A DNA stretch of 64,000 nt from Candidatus Kurthia intestinigallinarum (GTDB lineage Bacteria > Bacillota > Bacilli > Bacillales_A > Planococcaceae): assembly GCF_003991225.1 (NCBI RefSeq), contig NZ_JTFC01000009.1:1-64000 (forward strand), given 5' to 3'. Positions 44,292-53,574 of this stretch are shown in pieces; the stretch's first letter is position 1; every line of letters begins with the position of its first letter. Below the pieces are notes generated by a model. It was not told where the DNA came from. It was given only the letters and a program-made list of their open reading frames with translations, and did not search any database. Made by a program: the position numbers and the translations under genes.

Positions 44292-45077
44292 ATGAAACGT
44301 ATTTTTTCATTGCTGTTCATGTTAGTAGGGATTGTTTCGGTTCTTGCAGCATGTGGCTCATCTGATGAGAAATCAGGAGCAGAAGGCAAAGACAAATTAG
44401 TAATTGGGATTGACGACAAATTCGCACCAATGGGTTTCCGCGATGATAAAAACAACATTGTCGGTTTTGATATTGACTTAGCGACAGAAGCAGCAAAACA
44501 TATGGATATGGCTGTTGAGTTCCAACCAATTGACTGGTCAACAAAAGAATCAGAGCTTGCAAGTGGACGTATTGATTTAATTTGGAACGGCTATACAATT
44601 ACAGACGAGCGTAAAGAAAAAGTATTATTCTCAAAACCATACTTAGAAAACGCACAAGTACTTGTTACATTAAAAGATTCTAGTTTAGCGAAATTAACAG
44701 ATTTAACAAATAAAAAAATCGGTGTACAAGCACAATCTTCTGCACTTGACGCATTCAATGATAATGCGATTAGCAAAAAAGTAAAAAACGTTTCAGAGTT
44801 TAAAGATAATGTATTAGCATTAAATGATTTAAAAGCGAAACGTGTAGATGCAGTTGTTATTGACCAAGTAGTAATTGATTACTATATGACGCAACAACCA
44901 GATACATTCAAAATCATGAATGAATCCTTAGCACCTGAGCAATATGGTGTTGGGATTAAAAAAGGGAATGAAGCCCTTCAAACAAAATTACAAGAAGCTT
45001 TAGATAAAATGAACGAAGATGGTACAGCTGAAGAGATCTCAGACAAATGGTTTGGTGAAAACAAAGTTCTAAAATAG
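44292..45077 (+). CDS. Amino acid ABC transporter substrate-binding lipoprotein
   Basis: A 261-residue extracytoplasmic solute-binding protein of the polar amino acid family 3. Lipobox VLAACG (Cys21). The motifs VIGIDDKFAPMGFRDDKNNIVGFDIDLATEAAKHM, in shortened form, and ESELASGRIDLIWNGYTITDERK are typical for glutamine/cystine/arginine binders. It is the first gene of a three-gene importer. The specific ligand cannot be read from sequence. Confidence 0.92.
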   Translation: MKRIFSLLFMLVGIVSVLAACGSSDEKSGAEGKDKLVIGIDDKFAPMGFRDDKNNIVGFDIDLATEAAKHMDMAVEFQPIDWSTKESELASGRIDLIWNGYTITDERKEKVLFSKPYLENAQVLVTLKDSSLAKLTDLTNKKIGVQAQSSALDAFNDNAISKKVKNVSEFKDNVLALNDLKAKRVDAVVIDQVVIDYYMTQQPDTFKIMNESLAPEQYGVGIKKGNEALQTKLQEALDKMNEDGTAEEISDKWFGENKVLK

Positions 45078-45089
45078 CGTATCTTTCTG

Positions 45090-45119
45090 AAGGGGATGTC
45101 CAACAACGGGCATCTCCTT
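45090..45119 (+). other. Intercistronic hairpin between binding protein and permease genes
   Basis: AAGG-GATG-CC and GG-CATC-CCTT form a stem around AACAAC without a U-run. Such a structure could stabilise the upstream mRNA and give excess binding protein over permease, as often seen in ABC operons. It could also be a weak partial terminator. Confidence 0.45.
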
Positions 45120-45168
45120 CCCTCGTTTCAAAACCCTATTCTCGCTCACTATAAAGGAGGAACTATCG

Positions 45169-45825
45169 ATGGCAGATTATTGGTCATCCGTCATTATGCC
45201 GATGCTTGAAGGCGCGCAAATGACATTGCTATTATTTTTTATCGCAATTATTGTATCTGTGCCAATTGGCTTTTTATTAACGCTTGCGATTAACAGTAAA
45301 GTGAAGCCACTTTCTTGGCTTGCAACAATTTACGTAACAATTATGCGTGGGACACCACTCTTACTACAATTATTAATTATTTGTTTTGGTCTACCGATGA
45401 TTCCAGGAATCGGTGAATATTTAACGATTGACCGTTTTGCAGCGGCTTGCTTAGGTTTCATTTTAAATTATGCAGCCTATTTTGCTGAAATTTTCCGTGG
45501 CGGTTTATTGTCAATTGATAAAGGTCAATACGAGGCAGCGAAGGTACTTGGTTTATCAAAATCTCAAACAACGCGTAAAATTATTTTGCCACAAATGTTC
45601 CGCGTAGCACTACCATCGGTTGCCAATGAATCGATTACATTAATTAAAGATACTGCATTATTATATGCGGTTGCTGTACCAGAGCTTTTACACTTTGCTG
45701 AAACAGCCGTTAACCGAGATTTCTCGATTGTACCGTACTTTATTGCAGGTGCGATTTACTTAATCATGACGATTATTTTGACGGTTTTCTTCAAATGGTT
45801 AGAACGTCGCTTTCAATACGAATAG
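45169..45825 (+). CDS. Amino acid ABC transporter permease
   Basis: A 218-residue membrane protein of the HisMQ type with about five transmembrane segments. It has the family's cytoplasmic EAA loop GQYEAAKVLGLSKSQTTRKIILPQ and the IMRGTPLLLQL motif. AAAGGAGG precedes the ATG. It pairs with the ATPase 12 bases downstream. Confidence 0.92.
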   Translation: MADYWSSVIMPMLEGAQMTLLLFFIAIIVSVPIGFLLTLAINSKVKPLSWLATIYVTIMRGTPLLLQLLIICFGLPMIPGIGEYLTIDRFAAACLGFILNYAAYFAEIFRGGLLSIDKGQYEAAKVLGLSKSQTTRKIILPQMFRVALPSVANESITLIKDTALLYAVAVPELLHFAETAVNRDFSIVPYFIAGAIYLIMTIILTVFFKWLERRFQYE

Positions 45826-45837
45826 GAGGACATTGAC

Positions 45838-46578
45838 ATGTCATTAATTGAAGTTCAAAATTTAAAAAAATCATTTGGCGATAATGAAGTATTAAAAAAT
45901 ATTACATTTAACGTCGAAAAAAACGATGTCATTGCGATTATCGGTCCTTCAGGTTCTGGTAAAAGTACGATGCTTCGTAGCTTAATTCATTTAGAAGAAA
46001 TTAACGGTGGTACAATTAAAATTGCCGATGAAGCCTTTGTCGAGGATGGCGTGTATAAACGTCCAGAAATTATTAAAAAGGCGACATCTAAAATGGGCAT
46101 GGTGTTCCAGCAATTTAATTTATTCCCGCATTTAACGGTCAAAGATAATTTAGAGCTGGCTCCAAAAATGGCTGGTAAAAAGACTACAATCTCAGCAATG
46201 ACAGCCGATTTACTACAAAAAGTTGGGTTGTTAAATAAAGAAAAAGCGTATCCAAAAAGCTTATCTGGTGGTCAACAGCAGCGTGTAGCCATTGCGCGTG
46301 CGCTAATGATGAATCCCGAAATTTTATTATTTGATGAACCAACTTCTGCACTTGATCCAGAATTAACAGGCGAAGTATTAAAAGTTATGAAAGATTTAGC
46401 AGAAGAGCATATGACGATGATTGTGGTGACACACGAGATGGGCTTTGCACGGGGTGTGGCCAATAAAGTTGTCTTTATGGATGGCGGCGAAATCGTTGAA
46501 GCGGGTACACCAGACGAATTATTTGGCAATCCACAGCATGAACGGACAAAAGCATTTTTAGCGAAAAATTTAAAATAA
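45838..46578 (+). CDS. Amino acid ABC transporter ATPase
   Basis: A 246-residue ATPase of the GlnQ/HisP type. It shows Walker [11 protein letters not shown]-loop [12 protein letters not shown], signature LSGGQQQR, Walker [15 protein letters not shown] and H-loop VVTHEMGFA. Complete and typical. AGGAGG precedes the ATG; the operon ends here. Confidence 0.95.
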   Translation: MSLIEVQNLKKSFGDNEVLKNITFNVEKNDVIAIIGPSGSGKSTMLRSLIHLEEINGGTIKIADEAFVEDGVYKRPEIIKKATSKMGMVFQQFNLFPHLTVKDNLELAPKMAGKKTTISAMTADLLQKVGLLNKEKAYPKSLSGGQQQRVAIARALMMNPEILLFDEPTSALDPELTGEVLKVMKDLAEEHMTMIVVTHEMGFARGVANKVVFMDGGEIVEAGTPDELFGNPQHERTKAFLAKNLK

Positions 46579-46597
46579 ATGAGTGGTATATGATGAG

Positions 46598-46638
46598 AAA
46601 GAACGTCCAAATTCATGACGAATCGGCGTTCTTTTTTT
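46598..46638 (+). terminator. Terminator of the ABC importer operon
   Basis: AAAGAACG-CC-ATTC pairs with GAAT-GG-CGTTCTTTTTTT. Confidence 0.85.
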
Positions 46639-46778
46639 GTGTTTTTGCCTATGAAAAAGCATCTGCCGTTAAAATTTTTTCTTCTTTCCATGAAAAAGGT
46701 GTTGTACAATAAAAACAGTTATCATTGAAATTGGCGATATTTGGATGATGCATAATGCATGAAGGAGGCTCTTTTAGT

Positions 46779-47753
46779 ATGGAAAAGTCGGATTTAATGA
46801 AACAAAAAATTGATGAGCTTTCAGAGAGTCAAGCAAAAAATTTATTGCTGGATTTATATATGGAATTAGATGAAAACGATGAAATATGGTTTAATGAGCA
46901 TTTAAAACATCAATTAGAATGGGATACGTCTACGGTACATATTGTCTTTGGACGTACAGCTTGTCTTAGTCTTAAGCAAGCATTAGATGAACGGGTTATT
47001 GCTTTTCCAGATGTCTTATCAATGGGGCCTATTAAGGCACTTGATACGTGGAAGGGAATGGAGGCGCGTTACGCATGGTTTAAAGAAAACTTACATGATA
47101 CATATAATGAATTTAAAAAAATGAAGCGTAAAATGATGCAGTCTTTCCGTGATCTAAAACGGTTAACAGCAGAGCAAGATGTCGTGATTTGGACATGTGC
47201 AAATTCTGCGGAGCGTTTAGGCACAAGAATCATTATGGCGGCATTGCCACAAGTGCATACGATTCAATTAGTGGATACATACCAAGGATACCGAGATATT
47301 GAACAACATGACACACCAGGTTTTCCACGGACGACAGGCGAGGTAGCACCTGAGTTATTATCAAAAATGGCGCAGCTACCGCCAACACATTTAACGGCAC
47401 AACAAGTTACAGAGCTTAAAGAAGAAGGTAAGCTGTGGTTAATGAGCGAAGCGAAGCTCCATTTATTTGAGGCAGGGGAACTAAAAGCGTTTGATGAAAC
47501 GATTTTAGATGATTTTATTTTAGAACATGTCGCAGATTTACAACAAGGCAGCTATGTAAAAGCAGCTGAATTACTAGGTGACGTGTATAGCACAATGCGC
47601 GATTATACCGGTGATACTTTTTTAGAATATCGTGTGCGTTCACTAATTGATCAGCAGAAGCTGAGCTACAAGGGGGACCTCAGTGATATGATGTTATATG
47701 AAATTAAATTAGCAGAACCGAGTGATGAAGATGTGGATGAACTACTTCAGTAA
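46779..47753 (+). CDS. DUF1835 / DUF3658 domain protein
   Basis: A 324-residue soluble protein. The first half has the DUF1835 start TVHIVFGRTACLSLKQAL followed by FPDVLSMGPI, and the second half matches the DUF3658 pattern (ILEHVADLQQGSYVKAAELLGDVY). The function is unknown. ATG 46779 follows GAAGGAGG; the longer reading to 46755 lacks a site. It overlaps the HPP gene by about 17 bases, which suggests coupling. Confidence 0.85.
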   Translation: MEKSDLMKQKIDELSESQAKNLLLDLYMELDENDEIWFNEHLKHQLEWDTSTVHIVFGRTACLSLKQALDERVIAFPDVLSMGPIKALDTWKGMEARYAWFKENLHDTYNEFKKMKRKMMQSFRDLKRLTAEQDVVIWTCANSAERLGTRIIMAALPQVHTIQLVDTYQGYRDIEQHDTPGFPRTTGEVAPELLSKMAQLPPTHLTAQQVTELKEEGKLWLMSEAKLHLFEAGELKAFDETILDDFILEHVADLQQGSYVKAAELLGDVYSTMRDYTGDTFLEYRVRSLIDQQKLSYKGDLSDMMLYEIKLAEPSDEDVDELLQ

Positions 47754-48243
47754 AATGAAAGGGAATGGACAAAATCCATTTACCGTTTATATGAAAGATA
47801 TTATTGTAACATTTATTGGCACGTTTATAACAATCGCTGGGTTAATCTATTTAACGCAATATTTGCATTCCCAGTGGATCATGGCATCATTTGGTGGTAG
47901 CTGTGCGCTGACCTTTGGGTTATGGCAAGCACCGGTATCCCAGCCACGAAGTATTATTGTAGGGCATGTTTTATCGACAACGATTGGACTTGGTATGTAT
48001 CATTTGGCCGGGAATCATGCTGTTGTTGTCGGGCTTACAATTGCTTTAGCGGTGGCAGCAATGATGCTAACACGTACGATGCATCCACCGGCAGCAGCCA
48101 ATCCATTAGTAATTATGCTGGAAGGCAGTCACAATTGGGGCTTTTTATTATTTCCTGTATTAACGGGCGCAGTGTTTGTTGTTATTATGGCACTACTGAT
48201 TAATAATTTGCGACAAACGCGTAAATACCCAACGTATTGGTAA
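47737..48243 (+). CDS. HPP family membrane protein
   Basis: A 168-residue membrane protein with about four or five helices. It carries the family motif MHPPAAANPLVIML and the SWIMASFGGSCALTFGLWQAPVSQPRS-like block, seen here as WIMASFGGSCALTFG. The HPP family includes nitrite transporters of cyanobacteria and chloroplasts; here the function is unknown. The start is uncertain (47722, 47737 or 47755), as it overlaps the preceding gene and lacks a clear ribosome binding site. Confidence 0.8.
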   Translation: MNYFSKMKGNGQNPFTVYMKDIIVTFIGTFITIAGLIYLTQYLHSQWIMASFGGSCALTFGLWQAPVSQPRSIIVGHVLSTTIGLGMYHLAGNHAVVVGLTIALAVAAMMLTRTMHPPAAANPLVIMLEGSHNWGFLLFPVLTGAVFVVIMALLINNLRQTRKYPTYW

Positions 48244-48342
48244 CAATTTGTCACCGGATATCCATTGCTCTTCATGTAGGATATTGCTACTATTAAGGAG
48301 ATACTGGGCATTTGCCTATTAGACAGAGGAGTATAAAAGAGC

Positions 48343-49002
48343 ATGAATATTGTCGTTCTCGTCGTTTTCTACTTAGTGTCTGTATCACTAGGGATGCTAG
48401 CTATTTATTTAGGTGTGCCAACGAAATATGCAGTCGGATTTTTCGCTGTATTAGCGTTTGCACTTGTAGCTGGTTATTCATATGTGATTACATCAAGTAA
48501 GAATACGAAACTTATTTTACGCTTAATGCGTATGCAAAAAACAGATCCATTATTCCAATATCCTATTACGTTATTGGAAGGTACTAAAGAGCAAGAATTA
48601 GATGAAATTGAACGCATCTTACATAAGCATCGTAAAAATGTAGATACGTTATCTGATTTCCAATTCCGCAAAGCGATTTTGGAAAAGGATTTAACAACAG
48701 CAAAAGCAGTTGTTGGTTCAATGAAAAAGAGCCCATTAAAAAGATTTAACCAAGCGCAGTGTGAAGTATATATGGGTAAATTCGGGATGGCGCGTGAAAT
48801 TCCACAAGTTCAATTATGGATGGACCATGCAATTGAAGCATTAATTGCTTATGAACAAGGTCATAAAGATAAATATATTGAAGAAATGGATAAATCAATT
48901 GAAAGTGCGAAAGGTACTTACCGCGTACAACAATATGCGATTAAAGAGAAAACATTACGTGAATGGCCAGAAAAGAAACCATCTCGTAAACGTTTCCACT
49001 AA
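48343..49002 (+). CDS. Membrane protein of unknown function with helical cytoplasmic domain
   Basis: A 219-residue protein with two N-terminal transmembrane helices (about 3-22 and 28-49) and a charged, helix-rich C-terminal domain of about 165 residues (LMRMQKTDPLFQYPITLLEG, LYMG-like AQCEVYMGKFGMAREI). The tail pattern could be TPR-like. It begins 100 bases after the HPP gene. Not recognised. Confidence 0.7.
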   Translation: MNIVVLVVFYLVSVSLGMLAIYLGVPTKYAVGFFAVLAFALVAGYSYVITSSKNTKLILRLMRMQKTDPLFQYPITLLEGTKEQELDEIERILHKHRKNVDTLSDFQFRKAILEKDLTTAKAVVGSMKKSPLKRFNQAQCEVYMGKFGMAREIPQVQLWMDHAIEALIAYEQGHKDKYIEEMDKSIESAKGTYRVQQYAIKEKTLREWPEKKPSRKRFH

Positions 49003-49012
49003 TATGTAACGC

Positions 49013-49052
49013 AAAAGACGCCTATTATGTCTAAGCATAATAGGCGTCTTTT
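49013..49052. terminator. Terminator
   Basis: AAAAGACGCCTATTATG and its perfect complement form a 17-bp stem with a six-base loop; symmetric. Confidence 0.92.
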
Positions 49053-49217
49053 GGAATTCCACATAAAAAGGCAGAGAAGCTATATTGAAAAAGGATTAAA
49101 AGTCAGATAGAATTAAAATACATATTGAGTAAAATTGTAGATAAAATAGAAAAAAAGATTGTTTTCGTAGAAAAATAACTTTAGCCATCGAATTCGGTAT
49201 ATATGAGGGGTCAGAAA

Positions 49218-50006
49218 ATGAAGAAGACACTGGAAAACTTCCAAGAATTGTCGACGAATCAAAAATTTTTAGAGTATATCGCAACAGATACACCCTTTAC
49301 GTATTGTGGAATATTGCGAAAAAACTCCACCAGTATTTTATATTTAGTAGAAAATCGCCGAACACATGAAAAAATTATTTTAAAAAGAATGCGCAAGCGC
49401 ACGTTAAATCGTACAAAATATAAAAAAAGCTTCGAGCAGGAGCAACAAGTATTGCAAGCGCTTGAGTTAGCGTATGTACCTACTTGGTTAGGCAATGGGA
49501 TGGTCGGAAAAGTTCCTTTTTTTATGATGACGTATATGGAAGGAGAAAATATTCTTGAACATGGACCATATGCTGCTTTAGATGCGTTACGTATTATTAA
49601 ACAAGTTAGTAGCCTACTTCAAAAAATTCATGAGCAAGGCTATGTGCATCGGCATTTAAAACCTGAAAATATTATTTTTAAGCATCAACAATTGGCTATC
49701 GTTGGATTTGATCAAGCAACAAAAATAACAATGCCTAATAAAATGACGAGCGAAGAACTTTATAAACAAACGACGATTTGTAGTGATATTGATCAACTAG
49801 CACGCTTGTTTTTAACATTAACCGATGAAACAGGTCATTTAAAATGGAAAAAGGTCGAGATTGCGCTTGAACAACGTCGTTATACAAAGTCAATTAATCG
49901 GTTATTGTCACGTGCGATGGGCATACGCAAACTGTTTTCATCCTTAGAAGAATTTGATGATGCGTTAGAACACTGTTTGAATGAATTATGTACACCGTCG
50001 ATGTAA
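49218..50006 (+). CDS. Protein kinase-like protein, predicted pseudokinase
   Basis: A 262-residue protein of the eukaryotic-type Ser/Thr kinase fold. The N-lobe retains the ATP lysine in HEKIILKRM and a glutamate in the FEQEQQVLQAL helix. The catalytic loop reads YVHRHLKPENII, with His in place of the catalytic Asp of HRDLKPEN. The metal-binding DFG is replaced by GFD (AIVGFDQAT). Catalysis is therefore unlikely. The C-lobe conserves SDIDQLARLFLTL. ATG 49218 follows GAGGGGT. No transmembrane helix or PASTA domains. Neighbouring genes give no hint. Confidence 0.75.
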   Translation: MKKTLENFQELSTNQKFLEYIATDTPFTYCGILRKNSTSILYLVENRRTHEKIILKRMRKRTLNRTKYKKSFEQEQQVLQALELAYVPTWLGNGMVGKVPFFMMTYMEGENILEHGPYAALDALRIIKQVSSLLQKIHEQGYVHRHLKPENIIFKHQQLAIVGFDQATKITMPNKMTSEELYKQTTICSDIDQLARLFLTLTDETGHLKWKKVEIALEQRRYTKSINRLLSRAMGIRKLFSSLEEFDDALEHCLNELCTPSM

Positions 50007-50112
50007 GCTTCGATAAGAAAGTAGCAAAATAGTTCTAGTTGCTTTCTTATTTCTATTTGACAAAATATTCAATTAATTTTACTGTTAAACCATATAGATG
50101 GGAGGAATTTAC

Positions 50113-50733
50113 ATGTCAAACGAAGTATTTCAAACATTACCAACAACTGCGGTAAGTGATGCGTTAAAGGGGAAGAATCATTTGCCATCAACTATTAAAG
50201 TGCTTGATGCACGCCATCATATTGCCGGAAAGGCAGTGACGGTAAAGTTGCCGATTTATGAAAATGGTGCAGTAATGGAAGCAATGTTACGTGCAGAACC
50301 TGGTGATATTTTAGTTGTTGATATCGAAAATAATACGTCGCGTGCAGTTGCTGGAGACTTCGTTATTGGAATGATGAAGAAGTTGGGTATCGGTGGCCTT
50401 GTCGTTAATGGTGCTATTCGTGATGTTGAAGCAGTGCTGGCATTAGATTTCCCAGTATTCGTGACAGGCATCACACCAGCCGCAGGTGTTAAAAATGGCG
50501 GAGGCAAAGTGAATATTCCAGTAACAATCGGCAAAACAACGGTACAGCCAGGTGATATTATTGTTGGGGATGTTAATGGTGTAGTCGTTGTACCACAAGA
50601 GGCTGCACTAGAAGTAGCTGCGCGTGCAAAAGAAAAAATCGTCCAAGATGAAGAGCGAGAACGCACAGTAACAGCTTCTCGTGAGTCAATTATCGCACAT
50701 TTAACAAAGGTGACAGATAGTTTAAAAGCATAG
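50113..50733 (+). CDS. RraA-family protein (HMG/CHA aldolase-like)
   Basis: A 206-residue protein of the RraA/oxaloacetate decarboxylase-aldolase fold. It has LPTTAVSDALKGK at the start, a conserved glycine-rich segment GDFVIGMMKKLGIGGLVVNGAIRDVEAV with the Arg-Asp pair of the family's metal/substrate site, and DVNGVVVVPQEAALEV. It may act as 4-hydroxy-4-methyl-2-oxoglutarate aldolase or as an RNase E inhibitor homologue; in Bacillota the role is unknown. ATG 50113 follows GGGAGGA. Confidence 0.88.
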   Translation: MSNEVFQTLPTTAVSDALKGKNHLPSTIKVLDARHHIAGKAVTVKLPIYENGAVMEAMLRAEPGDILVVDIENNTSRAVAGDFVIGMMKKLGIGGLVVNGAIRDVEAVLALDFPVFVTGITPAAGVKNGGGKVNIPVTIGKTTVQPGDIIVGDVNGVVVVPQEAALEVAARAKEKIVQDEERERTVTASRESIIAHLTKVTDSLKA

Positions 50734-50757
50734 TATAATGAGTCATGAGGTGTTTTA

Positions 50758-50991
50758 ATGAATCGTTTTGGAATGTATTCCATATTATGTGGTGTAATCG
50801 CGGTGCTTGCATTATTTATTTTAAGTGGTGTACATATGCCGATTTTACTGTTTGCTATTGTATTCCTTGCTTTAACAATTGTAGGTCTTGTATTTGCAGT
50901 AAAAGCAAAGAATGCGATTTACTTATTAACGGGTGGTCTATTAAATGGTCTGTTATTAATTTATACTGTCATTTTAACGTTTGCATCTTAA
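50758..50991 (+). CDS. Small membrane protein
   Basis: A 77-residue protein with three hydrophobic segments. It starts MNRFGMYSILCGVIAVLALF and ends in YTVILTFAS. GAGGTGTTTTA precedes the ATG. It follows the RraA gene by 24 bases and is probably co-transcribed. Function unknown. Confidence 0.7.
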   Translation: MNRFGMYSILCGVIAVLALFILSGVHMPILLFAIVFLALTIVGLVFAVKAKNAIYLLTGGLLNGLLLIYTVILTFAS

Positions 50992-50999
50992 ATAATCTT

Positions 51000-51037
51000 A
51001 AAAGAACGCTATGAAGCTTCATAGCGTTCTTTTTTTG
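51000..51037. terminator. Terminator
   Basis: AAAGAACGCTATGA and TCATAGCGTTCTTT around AGCT with a seven-T run. Confidence 0.92.
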
Positions 51038-51119
51038 TGAAAAAAACGTATAGCTGTGCATGGCAACAACGATTAGATAATGCTAAAATTTGGTTAACGA
51101 TGATTTAGGAGGGGTTACG

Positions 51120-52409
51120 ATGGGATTAATTAAAGCAGGATTAGATGCAGCAAAAGGTGTTTTAGAAGATCAATATCGCGATTATTTTTACTGTGAGGCG
51201 ATGTCATCAGATGTATTAGTACAAAAAGGAATGCGACGTCAAACAAAACGCGGTTCAAATAAAGGCAATGAAAATATCATTTCAAATGGTTCAATCATTG
51301 CTGTCAATGATGGGCAATGTATGCTCATTATTGAGCAAGGAAAAGTAGTTGAAGTTTGTCAGGAACCTGGTGAATTTGTGTACGACACTTCCACGGAGCC
51401 AAGTATTTTTTATGATGGCAACTTCATGGACAACTTAAAAGAAACATTTAAAGAAATCGGCAAACGTTTTACATTTGGTGGAGAACCAGCGAAGGACCAA
51501 CGAATTTATTTCTTTAATACAAAAGAAATTATGGGCAATAAATATGGTACACCTGCACCGATTCCATTCCGTGTAGTTGACCGCAATATTGGACTTGATA
51601 TTGATATTTCGATTCGTAGTCACGGGGAATATTCGTATCGTATTACGAATCCACTCTTATTTTATACAAATGTGACAGGGAATGTGGCAGAGCAATTTAC
51701 GCGTGATGCCATTGATGGACAATTAAAATCTGAAATGATGACGGCATTACAGCCTGCTTTTGCACAAATTTCTGCGCAAGGCGTACGTTATAGCGAAGTA
51801 CCTGCTCATACGATTGAATTAGCGAATGCCTTAAATAAAGTTTTGTCTGAAAAATGGGAGCAAACGCGTGGTATTAAAGTTGGTACAATTGGTGTCAGCA
51901 CGATGAAAGCTTCAGATGAAGATGAAGCAATGATTAAGCAATTACAACGAAATGCAGCATTACGTGACCCAACGATGGGTGCCGCGCAAATTACTGGTGC
52001 ACAGGCAGATGCGATGATGAAAGCCGCGCAAAATGAAAATGGTGCTATTGGTGGCTTTATGGGAATGGGTATGGCGCAAAATGCTGGTGGTATGAATGCA
52101 GGAGATTTATATAAAATGGGTGCACAAACTCAGCAACAGCAACAAACTCAACAAAATAAGGCGAATCAATGGACCTGCGAATGTGGTACTGAAAATACGG
52201 GGAAATTTTGTTCAAATTGTGGTAAATCGAAGCCTGAAAAAGACACATGGACATGTAGCTGTGGTACTGAAAATACAGGGAAATTCTGCTCGGATTGTGG
52301 CAAACCAAAACCACAAGCAAAAGCATGTAGAAACTGTGGTTATGAAGTGCCTGCTGGTCAAACATCACCGAAGTTTTGTCCAGAATGTGGCCAAGCCTTC
52401 AATCAATAG
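51120..52409 (+). CDS. SPFH-domain protein with two C-terminal zinc ribbons (YdjI-like)
   Basis: A 429-residue protein of the YdjI/virion core protein-like group. The N-terminal 300 residues contain an SPFH (band 7)-like domain (IIEQGKVVEVCQEPGEFVY, IYFFNTKEIMGNKYGTPAPI). The C-terminus has a Gln-rich linker followed by two near-identical zinc ribbons, WTCECGTENTGKFCSNCGK and WTCSCGTENTGKFCSDCGK, and a third CRNCGYEVP...FCPECGQ. ATG 51120 follows GGAGGGG. YdjI-type proteins of Bacillus act in membrane stress responses with YdjG/YdjH; that is the likely setting here. Confidence 0.85.
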   Translation: MGLIKAGLDAAKGVLEDQYRDYFYCEAMSSDVLVQKGMRRQTKRGSNKGNENIISNGSIIAVNDGQCMLIIEQGKVVEVCQEPGEFVYDTSTEPSIFYDGNFMDNLKETFKEIGKRFTFGGEPAKDQRIYFFNTKEIMGNKYGTPAPIPFRVVDRNIGLDIDISIRSHGEYSYRITNPLLFYTNVTGNVAEQFTRDAIDGQLKSEMMTALQPAFAQISAQGVRYSEVPAHTIELANALNKVLSEKWEQTRGIKVGTIGVSTMKASDEDEAMIKQLQRNAALRDPTMGAAQITGAQADAMMKAAQNENGAIGGFMGMGMAQNAGGMNAGDLYKMGAQTQQQQQTQQNKANQWTCECGTENTGKFCSNCGKSKPEKDTWTCSCGTENTGKFCSDCGKPKPQAKACRNCGYEVPAGQTSPKFCPECGQAFNQ

Positions 52410-52421
52410 GAGGGTTTTGAT

Positions 52422-53522
52422 ATGACACAACAACATGAAGATGGTGTGAAAGAAGTAAAGGTTGATTTTAATACGGAATGTCCGATGTGTAGTGCTTCCA
52501 TTGCATTTGATCCAAGCTCAGGGAAGTTAACATGTCCGTACTGTGATTATGAGGCGGAAATTGCAACGCCAGAAAAAGAAGCACAGCGTACAGCACAAGA
52601 AATGGATTTTAAGGCGACAGATCGCCGAGAGAGCTATGATTGGGGCGTTGACAAAAAAACACTCGTTTGTGAAGAGTGCGGTGCAGAATCCATTTATGAT
52701 GCACTTCAGGTGGCAGACACTTGCCCGTATTGTGGCTCTCACCAAGTAATGGAAGCCTCTACTATTGATACACTAGCGCCAAATGGTGTCTGTACATTTA
52801 ATGTTACAGAAAAAGAAGCGGGTTCTAATTTTCAAAAATGGATTAAAGGACGTCTTTTCACACCGAGTGCCGCAAAAAAATCAGCGAAGCCAGAAGCTTT
52901 TAGTGGCGTGTATATTCCGTATTGGACATTTGATTCCAATACGATGTCACATTATACGGCAGCATACGGTATTACACGCATTGTAGAGGACCGTGAAGGC
53001 AATACGCGTACAGAAATCGATTGGTACCGTACATCAGGCGTATATCAACGTTTTGTTGATGACGAGCTTGTACTTGCGTCAAAACGCTATGACGGTGAAT
53101 TACTGCGAAAAGTAGAGCCGTATAACACGACTGATAATAAAGTGTACAAGCCAGATTATTTATCTGGTTTTTTAGCGGAGCGCTATAGTATTGGCTTAGA
53201 TGAAGGTTGGGGAATTGCGCAACGACAAATTCACACAACACTTGAGTCAGAAATTACACAACGTATTTTGCGCCAATATGGTGCATCTCAAGTAGCTAAT
53301 TTACAATTTTCAACGACGCATGACCAAATCACGTACAAGTATTTAATGCTACCCATGTGGCTGTCATCATTCCGTTATAAAGAAAAAGTATATCAATTCA
53401 TGGTTAATGGTCAGACAGGTAAGGTAGGTGGCCGCGCACCAATTTCACCAATTCGTGTGACGATTGCGGTAATTCTTGCACTAATTGCGATTTATGTCAT
53501 TTATGTCTTTACTCAATCTTAG
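52422..53522 (+). CDS. Zinc-ribbon protein with C-terminal membrane anchor (YdjG-like)
   Basis: A 366-residue protein with an N-terminal zinc ribbon (CPMCSASIAF...CPYCDYEAE). A second CxxC pair set (CEECGAESI...CPYCGSHQVM) follows. The middle contains a beta-rich domain (KPEAFSGVYIPYWTFDSN) and the last 20-25 residues form one transmembrane helix. The gene follows the SPFH gene by 12 bases. The pairing matches the ydjG/ydjI neighbours of Bacillus, without a ydjH homologue visible. Confidence 0.82.
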   Translation: MTQQHEDGVKEVKVDFNTECPMCSASIAFDPSSGKLTCPYCDYEAEIATPEKEAQRTAQEMDFKATDRRESYDWGVDKKTLVCEECGAESIYDALQVADTCPYCGSHQVMEASTIDTLAPNGVCTFNVTEKEAGSNFQKWIKGRLFTPSAAKKSAKPEAFSGVYIPYWTFDSNTMSHYTAAYGITRIVEDREGNTRTEIDWYRTSGVYQRFVDDELVLASKRYDGELLRKVEPYNTTDNKVYKPDYLSGFLAERYSIGLDEGWGIAQRQIHTTLESEITQRILRQYGASQVANLQFSTTHDQITYKYLMLPMWLSSFRYKEKVYQFMVNGQTGKVGGRAPISPIRVTIAVILALIAIYVIYVFTQS

Positions 53523-53574
53523 AAAGAGTATGCTACAATAAAAGAAAAATGTCTGTATGAAGGAGCCACTCGGT

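Noticed and set aside
51120-52409. YdjI-like protein as a genuine viral core protein
   Set aside because: The name comes from a poxvirus similarity; the SPFH domain, zinc ribbons and the YdjG-like neighbour point to a bacterial membrane-stress protein.
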